Shown: positions 24,324 to 32,523 of the stretch, piece by piece
Layout of the letters: each line of letters begins with the position of its first letter
How positions within the stretch are numbered: the first letter of the stretch is position 1
Origin: Methanothrix sp.
Lineage (GTDB): Archaea; Halobacteriota; Methanosarcinia; Methanotrichales; Methanotrichaceae
DNA: 42,156 bases
Assembly: GCA_026394565.1 (NCBI GenBank)
Contig: JAPKYA010000122.1
Coordinates: 1 to 42,156, forward strand
Reading direction: 5' to 3'
The notes under the pieces: model-generated
The model's input: the letters and a program-made list of their open reading frames with translations, nothing else
Databases searched by the model: none
Told to the model about the DNA's origin: nothing
Translations under genes and position numbers: made by a program

Positions 24324-25526
24324 TTGACGCAGATATTCACAGTCACAGACCTGAATCAGAGGATTGCGGACCGCCTGGAGAACGATGTTCGCCTGCACGA
24401 CCTCTGGGCACGGGGCGAGGTATCCAACTACCTGCATCACCGCTCAGGACACAGGTATTTTACCCTCAAGGACCAGGGCTCTCAGATTTCCTGTGTTCTC
24501 TTCAAGAACAACGGCCTCACCCTGGACTTTGAGCTGAAGGACGGCAAGAATGTGCTGGTCTTTGGGGATGTTGCCGTTTACAGGCCGCAGGGCAGAGTGC
24601 AGCTCGTAGCTCGGGGCATCAAGCAGGACGAGGGCCTGGGTTTTAGGCACCTGCAACTGGAGCAGCTTAAAAAGAAGCTGGCCGGTGAGGGGCTATTCGC
24701 CCAGGAGAGAAAGCGGGCTTTGCCTTTGTATCCAGAGCGAATCGGCATTGTCACCTCCCCCCAGGGAGCGGCGCTGCGAGATGTTCTGCGAACCTTAGGC
24801 CCCTATCCCGCCAGAATCATCCTCTCCCCGGCCCAGGTGCAGGGAGAGGGCGCAGAGGAGAGCATTGCCTCCGCTCTCTATGCACTGCAAGGCCGCGCCG
24901 ACGTGATCATAGTCTGTCGCGGGGGAGGCTCGACTGAGGATCTGTGGTGCTTCAACTCCGAAATTGTAGCCCGAGCCATCTTCGCCTGCGACTCGCCCGT
25001 CATCTCCGCAGTCGGGCACGAGACGGATGTGACCATTGCCGACTATGTGGCGGATATGCGGGCAGCTACGCCCACGGCGGCAGCAAAGATGGCAGTGCCG
25101 GATGTGGAGGAGATAAAGGAAGAGCTGCGCTCCACCCAGGTCAGGATGATGCGCGCTCTCTGGACGGGCCTGGAACGAAAAGAGGAGCGCCTTGAGTATC
25201 TAAAGCACAATGTCTCCGCCAAAAGGATGTATTCTCTGGCGCGGGACGCTCGCCAGCGCCTGGATTATTTGAGCCAAAGCCTGGATGCAGCCCAGGCGGA
25301 TAAGATGCAGATCCTGAGAAGCCGGCTGGAGCTGGCCGAAGGACGTCTGGCGGCTGTGGGGCCGCGGGCCACCCTCCTGCGGGGCTATGGCATCGCAAGA
25401 TCCCAGAAAGGCTTGATACTCAAAGCCCAGGACGCCCGGCCGGGAGATGTGTTGGAGCTGATCCTGGGCCATGGAAGGCTGCTGTGCAGGGTGCTGGAAT
25501 GCCGGGACGATGAAGAGGCAACATAA
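24324..25526 (+). CDS. xseA: Exodeoxyribonuclease VII large subunit
   Basis: A 400-aa protein. The N-terminal OB-fold covers residues about 1-100 (LHDLWARGEVSNYLHHRSGH; YFTLKDQGSQISCVLFK). The catalytic region has IGIVTSPQGAALRDVLRTL, VIIVCRGGGSTEDLWCFNSE and VISAVGHETDVTIADYVADM followed by RAATPTAAA, and a coiled-coil arm and C-terminal segment complete it. With XseB it forms exonuclease VII, which degrades single-stranded DNA into short acid-soluble pieces. It is somewhat shorter than bacterial XseA, from a shorter coiled coil. The start is a TTG at 24324 close to the TATA box. It overlaps xseB (TAATG). The enzyme is mainly bacterial, so acquisition by transfer is likely. Confidence 0.95.
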   Translation: MTQIFTVTDLNQRIADRLENDVRLHDLWARGEVSNYLHHRSGHRYFTLKDQGSQISCVLFKNNGLTLDFELKDGKNVLVFGDVAVYRPQGRVQLVARGIKQDEGLGFRHLQLEQLKKKLAGEGLFAQERKRALPLYPERIGIVTSPQGAALRDVLRTLGPYPARIILSPAQVQGEGAEESIASALYALQGRADVIIVCRGGGSTEDLWCFNSEIVARAIFACDSPVISAVGHETDVTIADYVADMRAATPTAAAKMAVPDVEEIKEELRSTQVRMMRALWTGLERKEERLEYLKHNVSAKRMYSLARDARQRLDYLSQSLDAAQADKMQILRSRLELAEGRLAAVGPRATLLRGYGIARSQKGLILKAQDARPGDVLELILGHGRLLCRVLECRDDEEAT

Positions 25527-25735
25527 TGAAGAAGGATGAGATAGGCCTGGAAGAGGCTCTGGACAGTCTGGAGCAGATTGTAGAGGTTCTGGAAGAGGGA
25601 AAGATGACCTTGGAGGAGAGCCTGGACCAATATGAGAAGGGCATGAAGCTGGTCAAGCTCTGCAATGCCCGGCTGGAAGGCGCACAGAGAAGGATTGAGT
25701 GCCTGACTGGGGAGCTGCCTCCTGATCTGAGCTGA
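25526..25735 (+). CDS. xseB: Exodeoxyribonuclease VII small subunit
   Basis: A 69-aa helical protein, GLEEALDSLEQIVEVLEEGK then MTLEESLDQYEKGMKLVKLC, the XseB pattern. Several copies wrap the coiled coil of XseA. The ATG overlaps the xseA stop (TAATG), so translation is coupled and gives the excess of small subunit the complex needs. Confidence 0.93.
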   Translation: MKKDEIGLEEALDSLEQIVEVLEEGKMTLEESLDQYEKGMKLVKLCNARLEGAQRRIECLTGELPPDLS

Positions 25736-25760
25736 TACGTGACCTGAAGGGGTGATAAAG

Positions 25761-25768
25761 TTTAAATA
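25761..25768 (+). promoter_or_regulatory. TATA box of trpBA
   Basis: TTTAAATA lies about 78 bp before the trpB start. Transcription would begin near 25790, inside the inverted repeat at 25777-25796. Confidence 0.6.
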
Positions 25769-25776
25769 TAATCAAC

Positions 25777-25816
25777 GATGTACTTTTTAGTACATCATAG
25801 TATTAATCAGTACATC
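25777..25816 (+). promoter_or_regulatory. Putative TrpY-type operator of trpBA
   Basis: GATGTACT-TTTT-AGTACATC (25777-25796) is a perfect 8-bp inverted repeat with a 4-nt spacer. A third half site AGTACATC lies at 25809-25816. The half sites resemble the TGTACA TRP box bound by TrpY in Methanothermobacter. It covers the expected transcription start, so a bound protein would block initiation. No trpY-like gene is in this window. Confidence 0.6.
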
Positions 25817-25833
25817 TAAAGCATATACAAGCC

Positions 25834-25840
25834 GGTGATC
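25834..25840 (+). promoter_or_regulatory. Ribosome binding site of trpB
   Basis: GGTGATC matches the archaeal anti-Shine-Dalgarno sequence fully and sits 2 nt before the TTG at 25843, so it supports that unusual start. An out-of-frame ATG at 25847 is not used. Confidence 0.6.
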
Positions 25841-25842
25841 CT

Positions 25843-27039
25843 TTGCATGGTCTGATATCCGAAAAAGCTATAGTCAAGTTCGGCAAGTACGGCGGCCTCT
25901 TTGTGCCTGAGACGCTGGTGACGCCCCTGGCGGATCTGGCGGAAGCATACCAGCGCCTCATGAAGAGCGATGAATTTTTAGCGGAGCTCAACCTGGCTTT
26001 GAAAAATTTTGCCGGTAGGCCGACCCCCCTCTACTATGCCCGAAACCTCAGTCAAAAGCTGGGCCGCAAGGTCTACCTGAAGAGAGAGGACCTGGTGCAC
26101 GGCGGGGCGCATAAACTCAACAATACCCTGGGCCAGGCGCTGGTGGCCAAGAAGATGGGCAAGACCCGCCTCATCGCCGAGACGGGCGCCGGCCAGCATG
26201 GCGTGGCCACGGCCATCGTGGGTGCCAATCTGGGATTTGAGACCCAGGTCTACATGGGCGAGGTGGACATCGAGCGGCAGAAGATGAATGTCTACCGCAT
26301 GCAGCTAATGGGGGCAGAGGTCATACCTGTGCGCTCCGGCTCTCGGACCCTCAAGGACGCCATCAACGAGGCCATGCGAGACTGGGCATCCAGTTTCGAT
26401 CACACTCATTATCTGCTGGGCACGGCTGCAGGCGCCCATCCTTTTCCCAGCATGGTGCGCGACTTTCAGAGCGTCATAGGCCATGAGGCGAGAAGGCAGA
26501 TCCTGGAGGCGGAGGGACGTCTGCCTGACAGCATCACTGCCTGCGTGGGAGGAGGCAGCAATGCCATGGGTATCTTTGCCCCTTTCCTCAAGGACGCGGA
26601 GGTGCGCCTCCTGGCCGTGGAGGCGGGCGGGCGCGGCCCCGGCAGTACGGACAGGACGGCAGACCATGGGGCCAGCCTGGGTCGCGGCACAGACGGCGTC
26701 CTGCACGGCGCTCTTACCAAGATCCTGCAGGACCCCTACGGCCAGATCCTGGAATCCTATTCCGTGGCAGCAGGCCTGGACTATCCCGGCGTGGGCCCGG
26801 AGCTGGCCTTCCTGGCGGAGAAGGGGCGCGTGCTGACCAAGCTCGCTGATGATAAGACGGCCATACGAGGATTTCACGCCCTCTCCAAGCTGGAGGGCAT
26901 CATCCCTGCTCTGGAGTCGGCCCATGCCGTGGGCTATGCCTTAGAGGAGCCGCAGGCCCTGGGAGATCTGGCTATCATCAACATCTCCGGTCGGGGCGAC
27001 AAGGATCTGGCAACGGTGATGGATTATGAAAATCTCTGA
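25843..27039 (+). CDS. trpB: Tryptophan synthase beta subunit (TrpB1 type)
   Basis: A 398-aa PLP enzyme that condenses indole with serine. The PLP lysine is Lys91 in [15 protein letters not shown]. Other family blocks are [47 protein letters not shown] (phosphate loop), [10 protein letters not shown] and ISGRGDKDL. Length and sequence fit TrpB1, the form that pairs with TrpA, rather than the longer archaeal TrpB2. The start is TTG at 25843, backed by GGTGATC. It overlaps trpA by 14 nt. The other trp genes are not adjacent, so trpBA forms its own unit under the palindromic operator. Confidence 0.95.
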   Translation: MHGLISEKAIVKFGKYGGLFVPETLVTPLADLAEAYQRLMKSDEFLAELNLALKNFAGRPTPLYYARNLSQKLGRKVYLKREDLVHGGAHKLNNTLGQALVAKKMGKTRLIAETGAGQHGVATAIVGANLGFETQVYMGEVDIERQKMNVYRMQLMGAEVIPVRSGSRTLKDAINEAMRDWASSFDHTHYLLGTAAGAHPFPSMVRDFQSVIGHEARRQILEAEGRLPDSITACVGGGSNAMGIFAPFLKDAEVRLLAVEAGGRGPGSTDRTADHGASLGRGTDGVLHGALTKILQDPYGQILESYSVAAGLDYPGVGPELAFLAEKGRVLTKLADDKTAIRGFHALSKLEGIIPALESAHAVGYALEEPQALGDLAIINISGRGDKDLATVMDYENL

Positions 27040-27811
27040 AGCATTCAGGGCAGCGCCCCTCTTGATCGTTTACATCTGCGCCGGGGACCCCAGCCCCAAG
27101 GCCACTCCCGACCTGGTGCGACGACTGGCGGCAGCCGGAGCGGATATTATCGAGCTGGGGCTGCCCCACTCCGACCCTATCGCAGACGGCCCCACCATCC
27201 AGGCGGCAGCGCAAAGGGCCATTGCCGCCGGGATGAACACGGACGTTTACTTCCAGGTGGCAGCGCAGGCGGACGTTGCCATCCCCAAGGTCTTCATGGG
27301 CTACTACAACATGATCTATTCCCGCGGCCTGGACAGGTTTGCCGAGGATTGTGCCCACTCGGGCATCAGCGGCATGATTGTGCCCGACCTGCCTCCCGAG
27401 GAGGCTGGACCTCTCCAGCAGGCCTGCCTTCGGCACGGCGTGGACCTGATATTCCTGGCCGCGCCCAACACCCCGGCGGAGCGGCTGAAGATGATCGAAA
27501 AAGAGACGGCGGGCTTTCTTTACCTGGTGGCCCGCACAGGCGTGACTGGTGCAAAAAGCGAGATACTGCAGGGCACAAGAGACCTCATCGCCCGCGTGCC
27601 GGGGGACAAGCCCAGGGCGGTAGGCTTTGGCATCTCCACACCTGAGCAGGCAGCGGAGGTGATTCGCGCCGGGGCAGATGCGGCCATTGTGGGCTCAGTC
27701 TGCGTGGACCTGATCGCTCGCGGAGAGGTGGAGCGGCTGGAGCAGTTGATCCGCGATATGAAGGCAGCAATAAAGGCAGCCAGAAAGAGCAAAGCTCCAA
27801 TAGTTAGCTGA
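27026..27811 (+). CDS. trpA: Tryptophan synthase alpha subunit
   Basis: A 261-aa TIM barrel that splits indole-3-glycerol phosphate and channels indole to TrpB. Catalytic Glu43 and Asp54 ([19 protein letters not shown]) keep the 11-residue spacing of Glu49/Asp60 in Salmonella. The phosphate-binding blocks VARTGVTGA and [11 protein letters not shown], and GADAAIVGS near the end, are present. The ATG lies inside the end of trpB, so the two are translationally coupled. Confidence 0.95.
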   Translation: MKISEAFRAAPLLIVYICAGDPSPKATPDLVRRLAAAGADIIELGLPHSDPIADGPTIQAAAQRAIAAGMNTDVYFQVAAQADVAIPKVFMGYYNMIYSRGLDRFAEDCAHSGISGMIVPDLPPEEAGPLQQACLRHGVDLIFLAAPNTPAERLKMIEKETAGFLYLVARTGVTGAKSEILQGTRDLIARVPGDKPRAVGFGISTPEQAAEVIRAGADAAIVGSVCVDLIARGEVERLEQLIRDMKAAIKAARKSKAPIVS

Positions 27812-27825
27812 AGGATTCTACCCGT

Positions 27826-28443
27826 ATGGATGAAGAGCAGAAGAGGTTCGTGGAAAAGACGAGGCGGGACCTGGAAAGCGGCTGCAATGTGACCATTGTG
27901 GCCTTCGGCGACTCCATCACAGCCGGCTACGGCGTGCGGCGCGGCTTTCCCTCTTTTTGGAAAGCATTGCTTGCAGAAAGGTATCCTGGGGCAAGAGTGG
28001 AGATGATCAACTCCGGCATCTCCGGTGACACGAGCATTGACGGCCTGGCCCGGCTGGACTGGGCGGCCCTCTCCTATGAGCCGGACCTGGTCACCATCAA
28101 CTTCGGCATCAACGACTGTGTGCTCGGCCTGGGGCTGGAGGAGTTCGAGATGAACTTCGTGGAGATGGTGCGACGAATCCGCGCGGGCCCCAACTCGGAA
28201 GTGCTGCTGCTCTCCTCCCAGCCCCTGGAGACGCCGCCTTACGATCGGCTGGTGCAAGATTACTATCAGGCCATCGAGCGGGTGGCCAGGGAAATGGATG
28301 TGGGCTTTGTGGATGTCTACGGGGCCTGGATGCAGCGCGTGGAGAAGGGCACGCCCCTTTCCAGCCTGATCCTGCCCGGGCTGGACCATCCCAACGAGGC
28401 AGGCTACAGGATCATAGCCGAGGAGCTGATGAGGCTCTTCTAA
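27826..28443 (+). CDS. SGNH/GDSL-family hydrolase
   Basis: A 205-aa esterase-fold protein. Block I is VAFGDSITAGYG with nucleophile Ser30, block II is NSGISGDTS, block III is INFGINDC, and block V is GLDHPNEAGY with the catalytic Asp-x-x-His arrangement represented by DH. No signal peptide is seen, so it is cytoplasmic. It begins 15 bp after trpA and may share the trp transcript, but its role (lysophospholipase- or acyl-esterase-like) has no obvious tie to tryptophan. It ends exactly where the convergent gene ends (28443/28444). Confidence 0.88.
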   Translation: MDEEQKRFVEKTRRDLESGCNVTIVAFGDSITAGYGVRRGFPSFWKALLAERYPGARVEMINSGISGDTSIDGLARLDWAALSYEPDLVTINFGINDCVLGLGLEEFEMNFVEMVRRIRAGPNSEVLLLSSQPLETPPYDRLVQDYYQAIERVAREMDVGFVDVYGAWMQRVEKGTPLSSLILPGLDHPNEAGYRIIAEELMRLF

Positions 28444-29133
28444 TCAATAAGCATCTCCAGTGTAGCCGCACATGCCCATGCGTGGGGAGTTGACCACCGG
28501 CAGAAGCATATCCTCTCCGCACTCGTGCTTTTCTGCGCAGTCCTCGCAGACAAAGCCGGTGCCCTCATCGATGCATTGGCAGCAAACGGCAACGGCCGGT
28601 TTGCCGCAGCTTTCGCATCTGATATCCGGAGGATCGTTTCGCGCCATGATCCTCACTGCCTTGTCTTGTGCCAGGCCTTGTCTGGCAGATATCACCTTTA
28701 GCGATAGTTCAGTTGAGGTTCCAAAGTCGTAGGTGTGTTCGAACTTCATTTTGGGCCCGATCACTTTTCCTAAGGAGATATTCATGCTCTTGTTGCCCAT
28801 CTCCGCACTCTCGCAGTCGAATGTTTCGCCACCAATATCGAAGCTGCTCAAATGGCCGCAGCATTCCAGCCAGGTCCGGCGCAGGAAATCATCCAAATCC
28901 TCCAAGCTGGCATCGGCGGGAATCTCGATATGCATCCAGTACATCGGTCTGTAGCGGCCCACCACCTGCAAATGGAGGATAGTTCTTTTGGCGCTGCCTT
29001 TGGGAGAACTGCTCGCGTCCGATTCGTCTTCTTCCCTCTTTGCTTTGCAGGCCTTCAAATGCCGGGCCATTGCCGACTTGGCATAGCTTCCCTGGCAATA
29101 GCTGCATTTTCCACTTGAGCTTTGTCGAGTCAT
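28444..29133 (-). CDS. Zinc-finger protein with plasmid pRiA4b ORF3-like domain
   Basis: A 229-aa protein in three parts. A C2H2-like finger comes first (residues 9-29: CSYCQGSYAKSAMARHLKAC, a CxxC-x12-H-x3-C pattern). A pRiA4b ORF-3-like domain follows (ILHLQVVGRYRPMYWMHIEI, ASLEDLDDFLRRTWLECCGH). The last part is a Cys-rich tail (RCESCGKPAVAVCCQCIDEG, FVCEDCAEKHECGEDM) that should bind two zincs. The pRiA4b ORF3 domain is also known from transposon passenger proteins and has no settled function. No transposase adjoins it, so it is probably a resident gene. Confidence 0.75.
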   Translation of the reverse strand: MTRQSSSGKCSYCQGSYAKSAMARHLKACKAKREEDESDASSSPKGSAKRTILHLQVVGRYRPMYWMHIEIPADASLEDLDDFLRRTWLECCGHLSSFDIGGETFDCESAEMGNKSMNISLGKVIGPKMKFEHTYDFGTSTELSLKVISARQGLAQDKAVRIMARNDPPDIRCESCGKPAVAVCCQCIDEGTGFVCEDCAEKHECGEDMLLPVVNSPRMGMCGYTGDAY

Positions 29134-29228
29134 TTTCGTCCCTCAGATGTATCCAGTAGATAATCCAGAATCAAAAACTCTTCGCTAACACGCAAAAGTT
29201 GAACTCCTGAAACACAGAGGACTTCATC

Positions 29229-29420
29229 ATGAAGCTAGAGAAGATCCGGGAGGTCTGCCCGGTATGCGGCAGCGCTGACCTGTATTACGAGGCAGGCGGC
29301 TACACCGGCAAGATCTACCGCTGCAAGAACTGCGATTACATGGGCGCCTTGATCGTGGAGGCCGACGAGGAGATGGCCAGGGCCATAAGAGAGGACTACG
29401 AGCAAAATAAGAAAGAATAA
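29229..29420 (+). CDS. Mini zinc-ribbon protein
   Basis: A 63-aa protein with CPVCGSADLYYEAGGYTGKI then YRCKNCDYMG, a CxxC-x18-CxxC zinc ribbon like those in transcription factor and ribosomal-type ribbons. The acidic tail (EADEEMARAIREDYEQ) is helical. It has its own ATG and no obvious operon partner. Function unknown; the ribbon is unambiguous. Confidence 0.8.
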   Translation: MKLEKIREVCPVCGSADLYYEAGGYTGKIYRCKNCDYMGALIVEADEEMARAIREDYEQNKKE

Positions 29421-29438
29421 TTCTCTGATTAGGTAAGA

Positions 29439-29446
29439 TTTATATA
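29439..29446 (+). promoter_or_regulatory. TATA box of the Cys/Met-tail secreted-protein gene
   Basis: TTTATATA lies about 125 bp before the ATG at 29570. Transcription near 29469 would give a leader of about 100 nt, unusually long for the promoters seen in this window, with a weak GACGG/CCGTC hairpin at 29484-29499. Confidence 0.5.
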
Positions 29447-29569
29447 GGCATAGCAACTTAATACGTCAAATGTCGTAATCATGGACGGCGACAACCGTCA
29501 GAAGCAGGTGATCCTCGCAAGATAAGAAAATCATCTGCCATTAGCCAAAAAAATGGAGATTCGCAAAAT

Positions 29570-30295
29570 ATGAAGTCCTCAATCAAATCCCTGATACTGG
29601 TGTCCTCTGTGGCTCTTTGCCTCATGGCCATGCCAGCGTTTTCAGCACCGTCTGATAACCAAAACAACACATCTAGCATTGTATGCAAGCTTCCGGGCGA
29701 CATGGGCCGGTTCTCGGATAATGCCCCTCATAATGCTTCCAACTCGCTGCCGGTATCAGCCCACTACTCTGGCAGCGGCTTTGCCACGAGCGACAGCCAG
29801 TACCACACCCTCAAAATGAATATTGTGGGCTTAATCGAGTTCGATATCGCGAAGATCAATGGTCTCATCTCTGATAATAAGACCCTTGCACAGATTAAGT
29901 CAGATGTGCAGTCCGAGATATATTCTGAGATGGATGCTGCACCGTATAACGGAACCCTGGTGCTTGGAAATGACTATTTCCTTCTTTCCAACATCAAGTC
30001 CAAGACGACAAGTGATGATAATTCCACAATAGATGCCGATGTTGCAGGCCCAATAACATTTGAGGATAAGAGCAATTCAACAGATGTTGTAGGCCATATC
30101 TCACTGGCCGTCTCAAGTCATGAGAACAGCATCATAGGAAAGGGCAAGCTGACCATGAACAATGGCAATTACAGCGGCGAATATGATGCCTTGATCAAAA
30201 TGAATTCCGGTAGCAATGATTTTGAAAGAACCGGAATGAGACAGTGCAAAATGAAATGCATGGGCGGCATGAAAAACGAGCACTGCATAATTTGA
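29570..30295 (+). CDS. Secreted protein with Cys/Met-rich C-terminus
   Basis: A 241-aa exported protein. The signal peptide (MKSSIKSLILVSSVALCLMA then MPAFSA) is followed by an Asn/Ser-rich beta-type domain with many N-glycosylation sequons (NNT, NAS, NKT, NGT, NST, NYS). The last 20 residues change character, with four Met and three Cys (MRQCKMKCMGGMKNEHC), a pattern that often binds Cu(I) or other soft metals. There is no sorting signal or transmembrane anchor. No enzymatic family is recognised. It stands alone behind its own TATA box. Confidence 0.75.
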   Translation: MKSSIKSLILVSSVALCLMAMPAFSAPSDNQNNTSSIVCKLPGDMGRFSDNAPHNASNSLPVSAHYSGSGFATSDSQYHTLKMNIVGLIEFDIAKINGLISDNKTLAQIKSDVQSEIYSEMDAAPYNGTLVLGNDYFLLSNIKSKTTSDDNSTIDADVAGPITFEDKSNSTDVVGHISLAVSSHENSIIGKGKLTMNNGNYSGEYDALIKMNSGSNDFERTGMRQCKMKCMGGMKNEHCII

Positions 30296-30337
30296 AAAAG
30301 TATTAAACCTGCAAACCAGATCCCTCATTTTTTAGCA

Positions 30338-31204
30338 TTATCCTGCACCCTGTTTTCCACCCTCGGCGACGCTCTTCTGCACCTTGATCACCTCCGCACC
30401 GAAGAGGAATATCTGGGCGGAGTAGTAGATCCAGAAGAGAAATATCACCAGAGATCCTGCCGCTCCGTAGGCGGAGCCCACGTTGACTATGCTTACATAA
30501 ACCTCGATGCAGAAGTTTCCTGCCGCAAACAGAAGAGCCGCCAGAGCCGAGCCTGGGAGCACCTCTCGCCATTGCAGCTTTACATCGATCAGAGTCTTGT
30601 AGGTAGCGGCAAAGAGCAGAGTTACAAAGGAGAGGGAGACCAGGAACGTGAGAAAACGAAGCAGCCCTAGGTGAATGGGCAGGAACTCCTCGATCTGCTT
30701 TCCAGCCGGCAGGAGAAGGGCGGTGAAGATGGATGTGGCCAGCAGAAGAAAGGCGACCAGGGCGATGAGGAGGTAAGAGCGCAGATAAGAGACGACAGTA
30801 TCCATGAGCGGGACGACGTTGTCCGGGATCTTCCAGATGATGTGAAAGGCTTTCTTGGTATGAACGAAGAGACCGGCAGCACCAAAAAGCAAGAGACCAA
30901 CGCTCAGCAGAGTAAAGGGATAAGACGCGGCCTGATCGGAAGCCCGATCAATTAGTTCGCCTGCCACTCTTGGCATCTGCTGGCCCACCAGATCCTGAGA
31001 GAGGGCCACCACCTGGCCGTCGAGAAATCCATGCTGGAACAAAGAATTTATAAATATTAATGTTAATATAAGTAGCGGCACGAAGGAGAAGAGGCCGTAG
31101 TAGGCGAGAGCCGCAGCCAGGAGCGAGGCATCGTCTTTGAGCCACTCCAAAAACGCCTCCCGCAGGAGCTTTGCAGCAGTCTCCAGACACATAAAAAATG
31201 ACAT
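30338..31204 (-). CDS. YihY/BrkB-family membrane protein
   Basis: A 288-aa integral membrane protein with about six hydrophobic segments (LAYYGLFSFVPLLILTLIFI, LLSVGLLLFGAAGLFV, YLLIALVAFLLLATSIFTAL, FLTFLVSLSFVTLLFAA, ALAALLFAAGNFCIEVYV, GSLVIFLFWIYYSAQIFLFG). The family marks DDASLLAAALAYYGLFSFVP and YGAAGSLVIFLFWIYYSAQI with the following GAE are clear. Once called ribonuclease BN, the family is now treated as a transporter- or flippase-like group of uncertain substrate. It is an isolated gene between a secreted protein and the suf genes. Confidence 0.88.
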   Translation of the reverse strand: MSFFMCLETAAKLLREAFLEWLKDDASLLAAALAYYGLFSFVPLLILTLIFINSLFQHGFLDGQVVALSQDLVGQQMPRVAGELIDRASDQAASYPFTLLSVGLLLFGAAGLFVHTKKAFHIIWKIPDNVVPLMDTVVSYLRSYLLIALVAFLLLATSIFTALLLPAGKQIEEFLPIHLGLLRFLTFLVSLSFVTLLFAATYKTLIDVKLQWREVLPGSALAALLFAAGNFCIEVYVSIVNVGSAYGAAGSLVIFLFWIYYSAQIFLFGAEVIKVQKSVAEGGKQGAG

Positions 31205-31296
31205 GGTCCTCCGTTGCTGTTTGGTCCTTGTGGCGATCTTTTATCTGAAATGATGATCTCGATTTTAAAATAGAATAGAAAGAGAGCTGCCCAGGC

Positions 31297-32523
31297 TTAC
31301 GGTGCTCCCTTCAGATCCTCTCTTTGGGTGATGTTCTTGATCTCCTGCTTCAGCTCCTCGGGCAGCCCCTTGATCTCCACATCCAAAAAGCCGCGCACGA
31401 TAACGCTGGTGGCCTCTTCCGAGTTCAGACCGCGGGACATGAGGTACTCCAGCTCCTCCTCAGAGATGCGGCCCACTGCCGCCTCATGGGACATGTCCAG
31501 GTCCCGGCTCTGGCCGTCCAGTTCAGGTATGGAGTAGATTCTGCCCTTGTCCGAGAGCAGAAGGCCGACGCACTCCAGGTGGGCCCGTGCGCCAGGAACT
31601 CTGCCGGTCATTCTACCCCGGGCGATGACCTCGCCACCTACGGAAACCACGCGAGAGATGGACTCGGCGCTGGTATCCGGTGCGTTGAGGTTGACATTGC
31701 TGCCCACGTCGATGTTGCCCATGGTGGAGTAGATGACGGTGTTGAAGCTGGCCACCGCTCCGCGACCGGCCAGCGTAGCTGTGGGGAAGGTCTGGAGGGT
31801 CTTCACGGGCTTTAGCAGAATGTAGTTGTTGGAGAGAGAGCCACCCTCGGCAATGGTGATGCCTGTTCTGGGCCGCACCTCGACCTCTTTGCCCCAGCTA
31901 TGTATCATGGTAAAACTGACCTTGGCATTCTTCTGTATGAAGAACTCTGAGACGCCGATATGCAGGCCTCGCTGCACATGTGCCGGAGTGGTGCAGCCGG
32001 TGATGATATGCAGCTCCGAGCCTTCTTCGGCAATGATGACATTGTGCACCCGCTGGTTGAGATCAGTGGACCCCAGGTACAGACAGCTCTTGACCGGAAA
32101 GACGGTCTTCATGCCCTTCTTGGCACGGATGAAGTAGCCTGCCGGTGGCGCTGCCGCTACGTCCGCCGTGTACTTGTCCGCGTCCGGCGCCACCAGCTTC
32201 CACCAGTAGTCCTGCAGATTGTCATATTTCTCCAGGGCAGAGGCCATGTCCATGATCTCCACACCCTCGTAGAGAGACTTGGCGATCACTGGTGTCTGGT
32301 CCATTTGCACGTAGGCACCGGAGGATTCGCTATCCAGCTTCACGCCCACATCCAGGGCCGCCTTCTTGACAACGCTAGGCAGATCTTCGGCATTGGCTAC
32401 CACTCCTTGGGGTTTGGCCTCGGATTCGTAGCTCTCCAGGTCCACGTCCGTGCCGTAGAGCGCCTTTTTTCCCCGCGCAGTGCGAGCTTTTTCGTCTATG
32501 CTGGACACGCGCATCCTACACAC
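31297..32523 (-). CDS. sufB: SufB/SufD-family Fe-S cluster scaffold
   Basis: A 408-aa beta-helix protein that works with SufC to build Fe-S clusters. The C-terminal family block is clear: GARAHLECVGLLLSDKGRIY, SIPELDGQSRDLDMSHEAAV, then SEEELEYLMSRGL. It contains a Cys and the SHEA histidine near the places where SufB/SufD ligands lie. Archaeal genomes with a two-gene suf unit usually have this single SufB/D protein rather than separate SufB and SufD, so the B symbol is a convention. The start is GTG 32523 or ATG 32514; both overlap the end of sufC. Methanogens rely on this minimal system to supply their many Fe-S proteins. Confidence 0.87.
   Translation of the reverse strand: MCRMRVSSIDEKARTARGKKALYGTDVDLESYESEAKPQGVVANAEDLPSVVKKAALDVGVKLDSESSGAYVQMDQTPVIAKSLYEGVEIMDMASALEKYDNLQDYWWKLVAPDADKYTADVAAAPPAGYFIRAKKGMKTVFPVKSCLYLGSTDLNQRVHNVIIAEEGSELHIITGCTTPAHVQRGLHIGVSEFFIQKNAKVSFTMIHSWGKEVEVRPRTGITIAEGGSLSNNYILLKPVKTLQTFPTATLAGRGAVASFNTVIYSTMGNIDVGSNVNLNAPDTSAESISRVVSVGGEVIARGRMTGRVPGARAHLECVGLLLSDKGRIYSIPELDGQSRDLDMSHEAAVGRISEEELEYLMSRGLNSEEATSVIVRGFLDVEIKGLPEELKQEIKNITQREDLKGAP

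Noticed and set aside
28444..29133. pRiA4b ORF3-like gene as part of a transposon
   Set aside because: No transposase or inverted repeats flank it; the gene fits tail-to-tail with the GDSL hydrolase gene with no gap.
29481..29525. 14-codon upstream reading frame in the leader of the Cys/Met-tail protein
   Set aside because: No ribosome site, and so short a frame is likely by chance; kept only as a note.
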